64,000 nt of DNA, from contig JAPSLB010000005.1 in the NCBI GenBank assembly GCA_031181145.1, positions 62,001-126,000 of the forward strand, in the 5' to 3' direction. Every line of letters starts with the position of its first letter. The stretch's first letter is position 1. The stretch comes from Microvirga sp. (lineage in GTDB: Bacteria; Pseudomonadota; Alphaproteobacteria; Rhizobiales; Beijerinckiaceae). The position numbers and the translations under genes were made by a program. Below the pieces are notes generated by a model that did not search any database, had not been told where the DNA came from, and saw only the letters and a list, made by a program, of their open reading frames with translations. Of the stretch, positions 28,530 through 40,131 are shown one piece after another.

Positions 28530-29171
28530 CTAGATCCTCTTTAGACACCCCGCCGCGAGCTTCAGGAATGCGCGCGCCCGATGGGACAGACCTTCCGGCT
28601 CCGGCCTCGACCAATCAATACCGTGCTTTTCCTCTGACGACAGCTCGCCGAAGGTCTGGGTGAAGCCGTCCGGCCGGAACATCGGGTCGTAGCCGAAGCC
28701 CTTGTCGCCGCGCGGAGGCCAAACAACTTCTCCGAACACGCGTCCCTCGAAGAGCTCCTCGTGCCCGTCGGGCCAGGCAATGACGAGGGCGGACACGAAA
28801 TGGGCCCGCTTGTTCGTGGCCTCGCGCTTCTCCAGCTCACGATGCACACGCTCCATGGCTGCGCGGAAATCCCTGTCCGGGCCGGCCCAATCTGCCGTGA
28901 ACAGCCCCGGAGCGCCGTCGAGCGCATCGACGCACAGCCCGGAATCGTCGGAGAACGCAGGCAGGCCCGTCGCCTTGGCGGCAGCATGAGCCTTGATGGC
29001 GGCGTTCTCGGCGAACATGTGCCCCGTCTCATCGGGAACAGGCAGACGGAGTTCGCCCGCTGATACGGCTTCGATCCCGAAGGGGGTCAAAAGCTCCTGC
29101 ATCTCGCGCAGCTTGCCCGCGTTGTGAGTGGCGATGACGACCTTGTCTGTGAGAGGACGGTGCCGCATCAT
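28530..29171 (-). CDS. rdgB: Non-canonical purine NTP pyrophosphatase (XTP/ITP/dITP)
   Basis: Hydrolyses ITP/XTP to keep deaminated purines out of nucleic acids. The 213-residue product carries [18 protein letters not shown] (substrate loop), [19 protein letters not shown] (catalytic Asp region), [15 protein letters not shown] and [12 protein letters not shown]. The start overlaps the rph stop (ATGA at 29168-29171), so it is co-translated with rph. Confidence 0.96.
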   Translation of the reverse strand: MMRHRPLTDKVVIATHNAGKLREMQELLTPFGIEAVSAGELRLPVPDETGHMFAENAAIKAHAAAKATGLPAFSDDSGLCVDALDGAPGLFTADWAGPDRDFRAAMERVHRELEKREATNKRAHFVSALVIAWPDGHEELFEGRVFGEVVWPPRGDKGFGYDPMFRPDGFTQTFGELSSEEKHGIDWSRPEPEGLSHRARAFLKLAAGCLKRI

Positions 29172-29881
29172 GCCACCGCCTTCTTCTGCAGCTCGACGAG
29201 CTGGGCCACCCCTTCCTTGGCAAGGCGCAGGAGACTCAGGAACTCGTCTTCGGAGAAGGGCTTGCCCTCTGCCGTGCCCTGCACCTCGACGATGCCGCCG
29301 GAGCCCGTGATGACGAAGTTGGCATCCGTCTCGGCTGCGGAATCCTCCGCGTAATCGAGATCGAGGACCGGGGTGCCCTGGTAGATGCCGCAGGAAATGG
29401 CGGCCACCGGCTCACGCAGCGGGTTGATGGAGATGATCGAGCGGTTCTGCATCCAGGCGAAGCATTCGTGCAAGGCCACCCAGGCGCCGGTGATGGAGGC
29501 GGTGCGGGTGCCGCCGTCGGCCTGGATCACGTCGCAGTCGAGCACGATCTGACGCTCGCCGATGGCGGGCAGGTTCACCACCGCGCGGAGCGAGCGGCCG
29601 ATGAGGCGCTGGATTTCCTGCGTGCGGCCGGACGGCTTGCCGGAATTCACCTCGCGCCTGGTGCGCTCGTGGGTCGCGCGAGGCAGCATGGAATATTCCG
29701 CCGTCACCCAACCCCTGCCGGTGCCCCGCAGCCAGGGCGGGCCTTTTTCCTCGAGTGAGGCAGTGCAGAGAACCTTGGTATTGCCGAAGGAGACGAGGCA
29801 GGAGCCTTCCGCATAGCGCGCGACGCCGCGCTCCAGGGTGACGGGACGCAGTTCGCCGGGGGCGCGGTTGGACGGACGCAT
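29168..29881 (-). CDS. rph: Ribonuclease PH
   Basis: Phosphorolytic 3' exoribonuclease that trims tRNA precursors. The 237-residue product shows [20 protein letters not shown] at the start, [20 protein letters not shown], and the catalytic/phosphate-binding [20 protein letters not shown] and [20 protein letters not shown]. It diverges from hrcA with 144 bp between the starts and overlaps rdgB by 4 bp. Confidence 0.97.
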   Translation of the reverse strand: MRPSNRAPGELRPVTLERGVARYAEGSCLVSFGNTKVLCTASLEEKGPPWLRGTGRGWVTAEYSMLPRATHERTRREVNSGKPSGRTQEIQRLIGRSLRAVVNLPAIGERQIVLDCDVIQADGGTRTASITGAWVALHECFAWMQNRSIISINPLREPVAAISCGIYQGTPVLDLDYAEDSAAETDANFVITGSGGIVEVQGTAEGKPFSEDEFLSLLRLAKEGVAQLVELQKKAVA

Positions 29882-30025
29882 GATCGTGATCTCCTGAGGC
29901 GTGTCTGGGTGCCTGTTTGGGGCCAGAGTGCGCTTAAGGCAAGCTCAAGCCTTGCCGAAAGCCACTTTCATCCGCACATAATGCGGACTTGCAGGGTGGA
30001 ATTATGAAAGCGTAGAACCCCTTAC

Positions 30026-31117
30026 ATGCACGCAACCGGTCCCTTCTCGAATCTCTCGGACACCCGCGCCATCGCGGAGCTGAACGACCGATCCCGCGAA
30101 ATCTTCCGCCAGATCGTCGAGAGCTATCTCATGACCGGCGAGCCTGTCGGCTCGCGCCATCTCTCCCGTATCCTGCCGATGACGCTCTCCCCGGCCTCGA
30201 TTCGCAATGTGATGGCGGATCTGGAAGCGGCGGGCCTGATCTTCGCGCCTCATACCAGCGCCGGGCGGCTGCCGACGGAAATCGGCCTGCGCTTCTTCGT
30301 CGACGCCATGCTGGAGATCGGCGACGTGTCCGCCGACGAGCGCGCCCGGATCGAAGCTCAGATGCGGGCCGCCGCCAGCGGCCACACCATGGAATCCGCT
30401 CTGGCCGAGGCATCGGCCCTGTTGTCGGGCGTGTCGCGCGGCGCGGGCGTGGTGGTGACGTCGAAATCGAACGCCCGCCTGAAGCATATCGAATTCGTGC
30501 GGCTCGATCCGACCCGGGCACTCGTGGTGCTGGTATCGGAAGACGGCTCCGTCGAGAACCGCCTTCTCGATTTGCCCGCAGGGCTGCCTGCCGGCGCACT
30601 GACGGAGGCCGGGAACTTCCTCAACGCGCGTATCCAGGGCAAGACGCTCGGCGATCTCAAGCAGGAGATCGTCTCGCGCCGCGAGGAGATGGAGCGCGCA
30701 CTGGACGCGCTCACCGCCAAGCTCGTCGAAGCGGGATTGGCCACGACAGTAGGCTCCGCGGAATCGCGCCAGCTCATCGTACGCGGCCAAGCGAACCTCC
30801 TCGACGACCTGAAGGCCGCTGAAGACCTCGAGCGCATCCGTCTGCTCTTTGCGGACCTCGAAACTCAAACCGACGTCATCGACCTGCTCAGTCGCGCCGA
30901 AGGCGGCGAAGGCGTGCGCATCTTCATCGGATCGGAGAACAAGCTCTTCTCGCTCTCCGGTTCCTCGATGATTGCCGCCCCTTTCCGTGACGGCAATCAG
31001 AAGATCGTCGGCGTTCTCGGCGTGATCGGCCCCACAAGGCTGAATTATGCGCGCATCGTGCCGATGGTGGATTACACCGCCAAGGTGATCTCGCGCATTC
31101 TTGAACAGGGACGCTGA
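30026..31117 (+). CDS. hrcA: Heat-inducible transcription repressor HrcA
   Basis: Repressor that binds CIRCE elements upstream of groES/groEL genes and is stabilised by GroEL. The 363-residue product has the N-terminal wHTH ([20 protein letters not shown] and [20 protein letters not shown]) and the C-terminal GAF-like domain ([40 protein letters not shown]). No CIRCE repeat or groES/EL genes are visible in this window. grpE, which follows hrcA in many alphaproteobacteria, is instead about 17 kb away. Confidence 0.96.
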   Translation: MHATGPFSNLSDTRAIAELNDRSREIFRQIVESYLMTGEPVGSRHLSRILPMTLSPASIRNVMADLEAAGLIFAPHTSAGRLPTEIGLRFFVDAMLEIGDVSADERARIEAQMRAAASGHTMESALAEASALLSGVSRGAGVVVTSKSNARLKHIEFVRLDPTRALVVLVSEDGSVENRLLDLPAGLPAGALTEAGNFLNARIQGKTLGDLKQEIVSRREEMERALDALTAKLVEAGLATTVGSAESRQLIVRGQANLLDDLKAAEDLERIRLLFADLETQTDVIDLLSRAEGGEGVRIFIGSENKLFSLSGSSMIAAPFRDGNQKIVGVLGVIGPTRLNYARIVPMVDYTAKVISRILEQGR

Positions 31118-31329
31118 GCGTCTAGCCTGGGCTTTGCGCGTCTGTGCGCTCGCGCCCTACAGGCCTTGCAAATCAAGTGTCGGGCACTGGTTCTGCCAAG
31201 GTGAAGAAGCTGCGCTCCTCTTCCTAAGCTTGCAGCATATTGCCTCGAATAGGAAACCATCTCCTCCCCAGGCGTTAAACCTCCGGCCCGCCAACGCGGC
31301 CCATTTTCCCATCAACCGAGGAGGTTTCT

Positions 31330-31737
31330 GTGAAGACGCTTTCGATTATCGCCAGCACCGGCCTCATGGTGCTCGGAACCATCGGCCTCGCGCAGGCTCA
31401 GGTCAGCGGGACGCCCAATTCGCCCTTCCCGAATGCCGCCCCGCATGAAATCCGCACTATCAATGGCGTGCCGTGCCGTACGGTCCTTGACCGCGAGAGC
31501 GGCCAGCGCGTCCCGGTGCAGTGCGCCGCCCCGACCGGCATGATCGGCATGGACCCGATGTCGACCGGCAGCATCCTCGTCGGACCGCCTGCTGGTGGGG
31601 CCGCTGTCTCGGGCACTCCAACCTCTGCCTTCCCCAATGCCGCTCCGCATGAAATCCGCGTGATCAACGGCATTCCGTGCCGCACCGTCCTCGTGCAAGG
31701 CACGAATGAGCGCGTTCCCGTCGAGTGCGCTCGCTAA
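31330..31737 (+). CDS. secreted protein of two 42-residue Cys-paired repeats
   Basis: A 135-residue protein with a signal peptide (cleavage after LAQA, about 23) and two tandem repeats at residues 25-66 and 93-134. The shared skeleton is VSGTP-S-FPNAAPHEIR, then INGxPCRTVL, then RVPVxCA. By hand alignment the repeats are identical at 31 of 42 positions. Each repeat has two cysteines 16 residues apart (49/65 and 117/133), suggesting one disulfide per repeat. The linker (about 67-92) is Gly/Met/Pro-rich. The start is GTG at 31330 preceded by the strong ribosome-binding site CGAGGAGG. The family is not recognised. Confidence 0.82.
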   Translation: MKTLSIIASTGLMVLGTIGLAQAQVSGTPNSPFPNAAPHEIRTINGVPCRTVLDRESGQRVPVQCAAPTGMIGMDPMSTGSILVGPPAGGAAVSGTPTSAFPNAAPHEIRVINGIPCRTVLVQGTNERVPVECAR

Positions 31738-31747
31738 CCGGTCTCAT

Positions 31748-32300
31748 TCAAAGCACGACAAGTGCGCTCTCGAGCCTCGCGCTTGTCGTGCCTTGGGCTG
31801 AAACAGCGTAAAGCGGAAGAACTCCTGACAGCAGCCCTCCTGCCAAGGTCGGCGCCCGCCAGTCGCCGGTTGCGGCTCGCACGATCACGAGGCTGGCGCA
31901 AACGAGAGCGCCGAGGACCCGGCAGCACCAGCGGGATATCGAAGCGTCCACGCGGTTCTCCGTCACGGTTCTTCAGAATCACGAACGCTCCGTTGAGACA
32001 TGCAAAGACCGTAAGCAGCAGCACGGTTGCGGGCGCAAGCTGGGCCATGATGCCGATGACGGCGAACAACGTCGGAATCGCTGGATGCAGGATGCGCCGC
32101 CTCCCATGGACGCGGCCGAGTCACGTTGAAAGCAATTCCTGATGCGCCATGCCGTAGGCAAGGCGCGGAGCTGTCATGTGATTGACGAGTGCGGAATGAC
32201 CGGCGGCAAAGAGCGTGATGGCCATATAGACCATGGGCGGCAGCCAGGGTGCGGCCTTCTCCATCACGGCTGTGAGCCGCTCCGACGCAGCCGCGAGACC
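31748..32300 (-). pseudogene. APC-family amino-acid permease, decayed C-terminal half
   Basis: Reading the minus strand, residues typical of amino-acid permeases appear in pieces: EKAAPWLPPMVYMAITLFAA, HSALVNHMTAPRLAYGMAHQ, then an in-frame TGA, then LGRVHGRRRILHPAIPTLFA, continuing AVIGIMAQLAPATVLLLTVF and GEPRGRFDIPLVLP. A frameshift follows, then LGALVCASLVIVRAATGDWR, ending with a TGA at 31748. At least one nonsense codon and one frameshift are present, and the first half of the gene cannot be found. The 5' boundary is approximate. Confidence 0.75.
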
Positions 32301-32329
32301 AAGCCACGCATGACCGACACGGCCATGGA

Positions 32330-32407
32330 TCAGACCGCGACACAGATCCCGGCGGAGATCGCCGTGGCAGCGATGAGGCCGACGGTGTTCAGGGCGCTCT
32401 TTTCCAT
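32330..32407 (-). CDS. possible 25-residue hydrophobic microprotein
   Basis: An ATG at 32407 preceded by a good ribosome-binding site (GGAGGACTCTTTC) opens a 25-codon frame that begins MEKSALNTVGLIAATAISAG and stops at TGA 32330. It could be a genuine tiny membrane peptide, or the surviving start of a gene truncated by the same event that destroyed the permease. The rest of the gap to the transporter (32408-32775) contains only unconvincing frames. Confidence 0.25.
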   Translation of the reverse strand: MEKSALNTVGLIAATAISAGICVAV

Positions 32408-32775
32408 TGAAAGAGTCCTCCGGATAGATCACGCCAGGAAGATTCGCCATGGAAACCATACGCCCCCCTCCACCGTCGGCAGGACGTGGGGTGGGCCGGG
32501 CCGTTACGACACTGAGCCGTCGTGCCCATGCACAGAGAACATGCCGAGCGGGATTTTCCGGCTTGCAAGGCGGCATCATGCTGTTATGGAGGGGTATGAT
32601 TCTCGCTGCCGCCTCTTCGAAGCCTTTGCGGATGACGCCGCCGTAGCGCACGCGCGCGACCTGAATCGACCATTCCGACTCCTGGAGCCCGCCGGCCTGC
32701 CCCCTTGCGGTGGCAGTTCGCATATGAGCGGCGCTTTTCAACAGCCCTGACGACCAGGGTTCACGAGACTTTTCC

Positions 32776-34254
32776 ATGACCTATCTCTCCCGCCTCAAGG
32801 CCGAGTGGTTCCCGAACGTCCGCAACGATCTCCTTGCCGGGACGGTGGTGGCTCTCGCGCTCATCCCCGAGGCCATCGCCTTCTCGATCATCGCAGGCGT
32901 CGATCCCCAGGTCGGCCTCTACGCTTCCTTCTGCATTGCCGTCGTCATCGCCTTCGCCGGCGGGCGCCCCGGGATGATTTCCGCCGCGACCGGCGCCATG
33001 GCGCTCGTGATGGGATCCCTTGTGAAGGATCACGGGCTTCAGTATCTGCTCGCCGCCACGCTTCTGACCGGCATCCTTCAGATCCTGGCGGGTCTCCTGC
33101 GCCTCGGCGACCTGATGCGCTTCGTCTCCCGCTCGGTCGTGACGGGGTTCGTGAACGCGCTTGCCATCCTCATCTTCATGGCGCAGCTGCCCGAATTCAA
33201 CGGCGCGGGTCCGCTCATGTACGGCATGGTCGCCGTCGGACTCGCGATCATCTACGGATTGCCGCGTCTCACCAAGGCGGTTCCCTCGGCCCTCGTCACC
33301 ATCGTTCTACTGACGGCGGTCTCCATCTATCTCGGGTTCGATCTTCGCACCGTCGGCGACATGGGCCAGCTGCCGAGCCATCTGCCGACCTTCGCCCTGC
33401 CCGACATTCCGCTCAATCTCGAGACCCTCCAGATCATCCTGCCCTATTCGCTGACGCTTGCCATGGTGGGCCTGCTGGAATCCCTCATGACCGCGGCCAT
33501 CGTTGACGAGATGACGGACACTGACAGCCCAAAGAACAGGGAATGCACGGGTCAGGGCATTGCCAACATCGTGGCGGGCCTGTTCGGCGGCATGGCGGGC
33601 TGCGCCATGATCGGCCAGTCGGTGATCAACGTCTCCTCGGGCGGGCGCGGGCGCCTGTCCACCCTTTGGGCGGGCGCATTCCTGCTCTTCCTCATCCTGG
33701 TGCTGGACGAGTGGGTGCGCCAGATCCCCATGGCTGCCCTGGTCGCCGTGATGATCATGGTGTCGATCAACACCTTCCAGTGGGGCTCGATCCTCGCTAT
33801 GCGCCTGTACCCCAAGAGCTCCACCGTCGTCATGCTGGTGACCGTCGCCGTAGTGGTCTTCACCCACGATCTCGCCAAGGGCGTGCTGGCGGGCGTGATT
33901 CTCAGCGGCATCTTCTTCGCGCGCAAGGTCGCCAAGTTCTTCAGCGTGAACTCGACCCGAGAAGGCAGGGTGCGGGTCTACCGGGTAAACGGCGAGATCT
34001 TCTTCGCCACGGCCGAGGCCTTCCACAGTGCGTTCGACTTCCGCGAGGAGGACCTGGAAAAGGTCGTTATCGACGTCCACGCCTCCCATTTCTGGGACAT
34101 CACCGGCATCAACGCCCTCGACCGGGTCGTGCTGAAGTTCCGCCACCACGACGTCCCCGTAGAGATCGTGGGGCTGAACGAGGCCAGCGCCACTCTGGTG
34201 GACCGCCTGGGCACTCACAACAAGGAGGGAGCAACGCCCCTCTCGGGGCACTGA
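32776..34254 (+). CDS. SulP-family inorganic anion transporter with STAS domain
   Basis: A 492-residue secondary transporter. The SulP signature region ([40 protein letters not shown], then [14 protein letters not shown]) is followed by about ten more hydrophobic segments. A cytosolic STAS domain forms the C-terminus (about 395-480, [20 protein letters not shown]). Substrate in the family is sulfate, bicarbonate or dicarboxylate; here it is not resolvable. It stands alone, with no sulfate-assimilation genes next to it. The product is full-length. Confidence 0.9.
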   Translation: MTYLSRLKAEWFPNVRNDLLAGTVVALALIPEAIAFSIIAGVDPQVGLYASFCIAVVIAFAGGRPGMISAATGAMALVMGSLVKDHGLQYLLAATLLTGILQILAGLLRLGDLMRFVSRSVVTGFVNALAILIFMAQLPEFNGAGPLMYGMVAVGLAIIYGLPRLTKAVPSALVTIVLLTAVSIYLGFDLRTVGDMGQLPSHLPTFALPDIPLNLETLQIILPYSLTLAMVGLLESLMTAAIVDEMTDTDSPKNRECTGQGIANIVAGLFGGMAGCAMIGQSVINVSSGGRGRLSTLWAGAFLLFLILVLDEWVRQIPMAALVAVMIMVSINTFQWGSILAMRLYPKSSTVVMLVTVAVVVFTHDLAKGVLAGVILSGIFFARKVAKFFSVNSTREGRVRVYRVNGEIFFATAEAFHSAFDFREEDLEKVVIDVHASHFWDITGINALDRVVLKFRHHDVPVEIVGLNEASATLVDRLGTHNKEGATPLSGH

Positions 34255-34638
34255 TCCCAACCGGCCTGAGCGGCATCGGCGGGGATCGGGAGGCCTCCGG
34301 CCTTCCATCCGATCTCCCGCAGACCTCGGCCCCTGAACAGGCGCGACATTCCGCAAGGTCGTATAGCTTGGGCGCCCAACCGGCTGCGGAGGGCGGATCG
34401 TGAGCGGCTTGAACCCCATCCGGCACGGAACCGGATTTGCGGGCGGGGTGGGTTTAAGCCCGCGCCCGCACTGCCTACATGAAGAAACGTCTCGTCCCTC
34501 CGAGAAGCCACGCCAGGTTCCCAGACTGTCGAGGCCCTCTTCGAGGCTGCTCAAGCCCTACGGCGCGGCACGGCTTCCCTTGGCTTTAGAGAGCCTTGCT
34601 GCTATTGCGGCCTCAACAGTTCTTATATTTGTAAGATT
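34255..34638. other. gap between the SulP gene and lepA; contains a GC-rich hairpin
   Basis: No credible gene is visible in these 384 bases. A GCGGGCG...CGCCCGC inverted repeat at 34439-34469 could act as a terminator or structural repeat. The last 40 bases (GCCTCAACAGTTCTTATATTTGTAAG) are AT-richer and hold the probable lepA -10 region. Shadow frames in this gap lack codon-use support. Confidence 0.5.
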
Positions 34639-36444
<1,806 letters not shown>

Positions 36445-36473
36445 TTTCGGCGTGGAGTTTCCCCGTTTGCGAG

Positions 36474-36506
36474 AGGCCCGGCTTGCCATGCAAGCCGGGC
36501 CTTTTT
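36474..36506 (+). terminator. rho-independent terminator after lepA
   Basis: AGGCCCGGCTTG-CCATG-CAAGCCGGGCCT followed by TTTT. The perfect 12 bp stem with T-run closes the lepA transcript. The 170 bp on to the MFS start show no gene. Confidence 0.92.
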
Positions 36507-36677
36507 CATTGCGGATCGGAACTTCGGAACCCGATCTCGCGGCCAGAGTTCAACCCAGGCACAGGGCCTGCTTCCACCGCCCCCAATGACCACGGTGCCC
36601 CTTGAGTGCCGGGGCGTGCAATGGGCGTGTAGGCCTTTGACCAGACAATACAAAAAGCTCCGTCTCCAGGAGAACCC

Positions 36678-37928
36678 ATGCCTTCCTCCCTGCGCTCCGT
36701 TCTGCCCACCCTGCTCGCTCTCCTCCTCGGCTATGGCCTCATGCAGATGGGAAATACATTGCAGAGCACCCTGTTGAGTGTGCGCGGGGGTCTCGAGCAT
36801 TTTTCTCCGACCCAGATCGGTGCCGTCGGCGCCGCATTCTGGGGCGGGATCGTCATCGGGTCGCTGTGGGCTGGCCGGGTGATTCAGCAGGTGGGTCATG
36901 CGCGAACCTTCGCGGCGCTTGCGGCCGTCGCATCGTCCATCACGCTGCTTCACCTTCTGGTGATCACCCCTGCGGTCTGGATCGCTGCGAGGGCGGTTAC
37001 CGGCTTCTGCTTCGCCGGATTGTTCATCGTGGTGGAGAGTTGGCTCAACGCCTCCGCGACGCCTCAAAACCGCGGGCAGATCCTGGGCTTGTACGGGATG
37101 ACCGGTCTGATCGCCGGAATCGGGGGACAGATGCTCCTGCCGGTTAGCGATCCCGCGGGATTCAGGTTGTTCTGCTTCGCCGCCATTCTCATTTCGCTCG
37201 CACTCGTGCCGATGGCCCTTTCGCGCGCCAGCGCGCCGGCCCACGCGGTCGGAGAGGTATCGATCGACCTGAAACGCCTATACCGTCAATCCCCCTTCGG
37301 CGTAGTCGCCGCCATTCTCTGCGGCGTGACGACAAGTTCGTTCTTTGCGCTCGGACCGGTCTGGGCCCAGCAACGCGGATTGAGCACCACCGAGATCGCC
37401 ACCTTCATGGCCTGCGGAACGTTGGGCGGCTTCCTGACCACTTGGCCGCTCGGCTGGTTCTCGGATCGTATGGATCGGCGCTACGTGATCATCGGCGCGT
37501 CCGCCATGGCGGCGACGATTTTGGCGGCCCTCGTCCACTTCGTACCCTCGGACGTAGCCCCTTGGCTGCTGTTCATTTACGGGGCGATCTTCGGCGGCAG
37601 CGTCATTCCAACCTACAGCATCGTCACCGCGCACGTGAACGACATGGTCAAGCCGGGCGAGTTCGTCTCCGCCTCAGGCGGCCTTCTCATTCTCCAAGGA
37701 CTGGGAGCCGCATCGGGGCCGGTGATCTCCGGCATGGCGATGTCCGCGTTCGGACGGCTCGGGCTTCCCTACATCGTCATTCTGGCGCAAGCCCTGATGG
37801 CCCTGTGGGGCGCCTATCGAAGCATCCAGCGTCCTGTCCGCTCCGATGCGGATAAGGAGAGCTTCGTTCCCGAGCCGCCAGTCCCCGTGGGTACTGCGCT
37901 TGCGCCAGCCCACGAGGGTGTACACTGA
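36678..37928 (+). CDS. MFS transporter (YcaD-like)
   Basis: A 416-residue major facilitator with 12 predicted helices. LLALLLGYGLMQMGNTLQST at the start and ARAVTGFCFAGLFIVVESWL match the YcaD/UMF-type group. The central loop (about 180-215) carries SRASAPAHAVGEVSIDLKRL. The last about 35 residues are a hydrophilic tail. The cargo is unknown. The ribosome-binding site CCAGGAGAACCC supports the ATG at 36678. It is convergent with an SDR gene (11 bp between stops). Confidence 0.87.
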   Translation: MPSSLRSVLPTLLALLLGYGLMQMGNTLQSTLLSVRGGLEHFSPTQIGAVGAAFWGGIVIGSLWAGRVIQQVGHARTFAALAAVASSITLLHLLVITPAVWIAARAVTGFCFAGLFIVVESWLNASATPQNRGQILGLYGMTGLIAGIGGQMLLPVSDPAGFRLFCFAAILISLALVPMALSRASAPAHAVGEVSIDLKRLYRQSPFGVVAAILCGVTTSSFFALGPVWAQQRGLSTTEIATFMACGTLGGFLTTWPLGWFSDRMDRRYVIIGASAMAATILAALVHFVPSDVAPWLLFIYGAIFGGSVIPTYSIVTAHVNDMVKPGEFVSASGGLLILQGLGAASGPVISGMAMSAFGRLGLPYIVILAQALMALWGAYRSIQRPVRSDADKESFVPEPPVPVGTALAPAHEGVH

Positions 37929-37939
37929 GAGGAGCTCTG

Positions 37940-38719
37940 TCACACCAGCAGCGATTGCCCGCCGTCGATCCAGACGGGCGTGCCGGTGATGTGCCGGGAG
38001 CGGTCGGAGGCGAGGAAGAGCACGAGTTCGGCCACGTCCTCGCTCGCCCCCGCCTCCGTCCCCGTGAGCGGAATGGGACCTTGAGGGTACTCTGCGGGCA
38101 CCTTCGCCTCCTCCGTGTTCCGCTGCTGCGTGTTTTCCTGGATCTCCGTGTCGATCTTGCCCGGGCAGACCACGTTTACTCGGATCTTGTGCTTGGCGAG
38201 TTCGACCGCCAGCATCTGCGCCATGGCCACCTGCGCTGCCTTGGTGGCGGAATAGGCGGTCGCACCGGCACTCGTGAAGGTGCGCGAGCCGTTGATGGAG
38301 GCCGTGATGATGATCGAGCCGCCCGCCTGCTTCAGGTGCGGCACCGCATGATGAAGCGTCAGATAGGTTCCGCGCAGATTCGTATTGATGGTGCGGTCCC
38401 ATTCCTCCGGCTGCAATTCGTCGATGGGCGCCCACACGCCGTTGATGCCCGCATTCGCGAGGACGATGTCCAGCCGGCCATAAGCCTCCACCAGATCGCC
38501 AACCGCCTTTTTCATCTGGCCGTCATCCGCGACATCCGCCACGAGCGGTATGGCCTTGCCGCCGGCGAGTCCGATCTCCTCCGCCGCCTTGCGGATCTCC
38601 TCCTCGGTGTGGCTCAGCACCCCCACCATCGCGCCCTCGCTCGCTAAACGCAGGGCAGCCGCCCTGCCGATGCCGGACCCTGCGCCAGTTACGAGCGCAA
38701 CCTTACCCTGAAGCTCCAT
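37940..38719 (-). CDS. SDR-family oxidoreductase
   Basis: A 259-residue classical short-chain dehydrogenase. The cofactor loop is VALVTGAGSGIGRAAALRLA at the N-terminus and NAG is in LANAGINGVW. The catalytic Ser-Tyr-Lys set lies in ITASINGSRTF and AYSATKAA. CPGKIDTEIQ and VWIDGGQSLLV complete the fold. The start at 38719 (MELQGKVALV) is preferred to one ten codons earlier. Substrate unknown; the cofactor is likely NAD(P). It precedes the arsC remnant on the same strand but is probably a separate unit. Confidence 0.9.
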   Translation of the reverse strand: MELQGKVALVTGAGSGIGRAAALRLASEGAMVGVLSHTEEEIRKAAEEIGLAGGKAIPLVADVADDGQMKKAVGDLVEAYGRLDIVLANAGINGVWAPIDELQPEEWDRTINTNLRGTYLTLHHAVPHLKQAGGSIIITASINGSRTFTSAGATAYSATKAAQVAMAQMLAVELAKHKIRVNVVCPGKIDTEIQENTQQRNTEEAKVPAEYPQGPIPLTGTEAGASEDVAELVLFLASDRSRHITGTPVWIDGGQSLLV

Positions 38720-38781
38720 GCCGTTCTCTCCTCGATGGCAGACCGTCAATGACCTGAACCGGAGGAGAGGACGCTTGTTCC

Positions 38782-39207
38782 TTACGCCATGCCGGCGCGG
38801 CGCCCGGATGCGTCGACCACGAGCTCACCGTCCTCCTTGCGGAACTCGCCCTGCTGCGGGGGCAGGATGTCGAGCACCGGTTCCGAAGGACGGCAGAGGC
38901 GCACGCCCGGCGGCGAGACCACGATTGGGCGGTTGATCAGGACCGGATGCGCCATCATCGCATCAAGTCACTGATCGTCGCTCAGAGACTGATCGCCAAG
39001 GCCGAGCTCATGATAGGGCCTTCCTTTCTCGCGGATCACGTCGGGTACCGCCACGCCCATGCGTGCGATGAGCTGGCGCAGGAGAAGACGGGCCGGTGGA
39101 GTCTTCAGATACTCGATGATGTGGGGCTCTATGCCGGCATTGCGGATCAGGCCGAGCGTGTTGCGGGAAGTGCCGCATTGCGGATTGTGATAGATGATCA
39201 CGTCCAT
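38782..39207 (-). pseudogene. arsC: Glutaredoxin-type arsenate reductase, interrupted by an in-frame TGA
   Basis: A 142-codon frame from ATG 39207 to TAA 38782 is complete except for a TGA at 38968-38970 (codon 80). The first part carries the active-site loop IIYHNPQCGTSRNTLGL (Cys11) and ARMGVAVPDVIREKG. After the stop the homology continues without a shift (LDAMMAHPVLINRPIVVSP, GVRLCRPSEPVLDILPP, to GRRAGMA). In homologues this codon is an ordinary Leu position (for example TDDELIDAM). The gene's start overlaps the end of the histidine kinase (39198-39207). Nonsense, or a local base error, explains it; selenocysteine does not fit. Confidence 0.8.
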
Positions 39208-39980
39208 GATCCGTCTCCTTGAGGTTTCGCCAATGGTATCCTGATCAGACATTCCAATCCGGTCGAAGCATGATTCATTTCGATGCCGCCACCGAGCTCA
39301 TGCGCGATGCTGCGATCGATGAGGCGCATTCCGAACCCCCGACGCTCGGGCTTCGCCACCGGAGGCCCGCCCTGCTCGCGCCAGCGGAGGAGAAGCTCGC
39401 TCGAACCATTGCCGAGCGACTCGACATTCCAGTCGACTGAAAGATGCCCCGGAGGCGCGGAGAGCGCGCCATACTTGGTGGCGTTGGTCGCCAGTTCGTG
39501 AAAGGCCATGCCGAGGCTCAATGCCTGCTGAGGCTTGAGCTTCACGGTCTCGCCCCGCGCCTTGATGCGCTGCTGGTCGATGCCGCCATGGGGCCGCAAC
39601 TCGGCCTGGAGCACATCGTGCAGAGTAGTGCTTTCCCAATAGGTCCGCGTCAGCAGATCGCGCGTGGCGGAGAGCGCCATCAGCCGCGCCATGAAGTTGA
39701 ACTGGAACGCCTCCGGATTAGGGCTGCTGCGCATCGTCTGAATGGCGAGGGACTGGACCGTCGCCAGGGTATTCTTGACCCGGTGATTGAGTTCGTGGAT
39801 CAGGAGCGACTGACGCTCCTCGTCCCCGGTGAGCAGGGCCCGGATCGCGTCTGTGATCACGCGCATTGCATCGTCGCGATCCCCAGGGTGAATGAGGCCG
39901 GCGACGATGGCGCAACCAGCTGCGATCCCTAATGCGAGAGGAGAATTGGCAGGGATGAGCTTACTATCTCGGGTGAGCAA
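39198..39980 (-). CDS. HWE/HisKA_2-type histidine kinase (short, membrane-anchored)
   Basis: A 260-residue sensor kinase core. The phospho-acceptor His is in LIHELNHRVKNTLATVQSLA (about 62-81), followed by AFHELATNATKYGALSAPPG (N-box) and ERRGFGMRLIDRSI. These are features of HWE/HisKA_2 kinases. The N-terminus holds one hydrophobic stretch (LALGIAAGCAIVAGLI) but no PAS or other sensor domain, so it is short for the family. The start is TTG at 39980 without a strong ribosome-binding site; ATG 37 codons later is possible. Its stop overlaps the arsC remnant start. No cognate response regulator is adjacent. Confidence 0.8.
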   Translation of the reverse strand: MLTRDSKLIPANSPLALGIAAGCAIVAGLIHPGDRDDAMRVITDAIRALLTGDEERQSLLIHELNHRVKNTLATVQSLAIQTMRSSPNPEAFQFNFMARLMALSATRDLLTRTYWESTTLHDVLQAELRPHGGIDQQRIKARGETVKLKPQQALSLGMAFHELATNATKYGALSAPPGHLSVDWNVESLGNGSSELLLRWREQGGPPVAKPERRGFGMRLIDRSIAHELGGGIEMNHASTGLECLIRIPLAKPQGDGSWT

Positions 39981-40131
39981 GACGTAGGCTTTGCGCGCGA
40001 GAGGGAAGAACGGCTTCTACATAAGGCAAAGAGATGAAAGAAGAAATGCGCGGTCCGGGAGGCTTCCTGGAGGCATTCCTTCGCTCCTCGGTACTTTTCT
40101 CAAAGACCATACCTCCCTGCCGGTTGAGGGT

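Noticed and set aside
29900..30025. CIRCE element upstream of hrcA
   Set aside because: No TTAGCACTC-N9-GAGTGCTAA-like dyad was found in the rph-hrcA gap.
38968..38970. TGA in arsC as a selenocysteine codon
   Set aside because: The position is a non-catalytic Leu in homologues, the true active-site Cys is intact at codon 11, and no SECIS-type hairpin was seen directly after the TGA.
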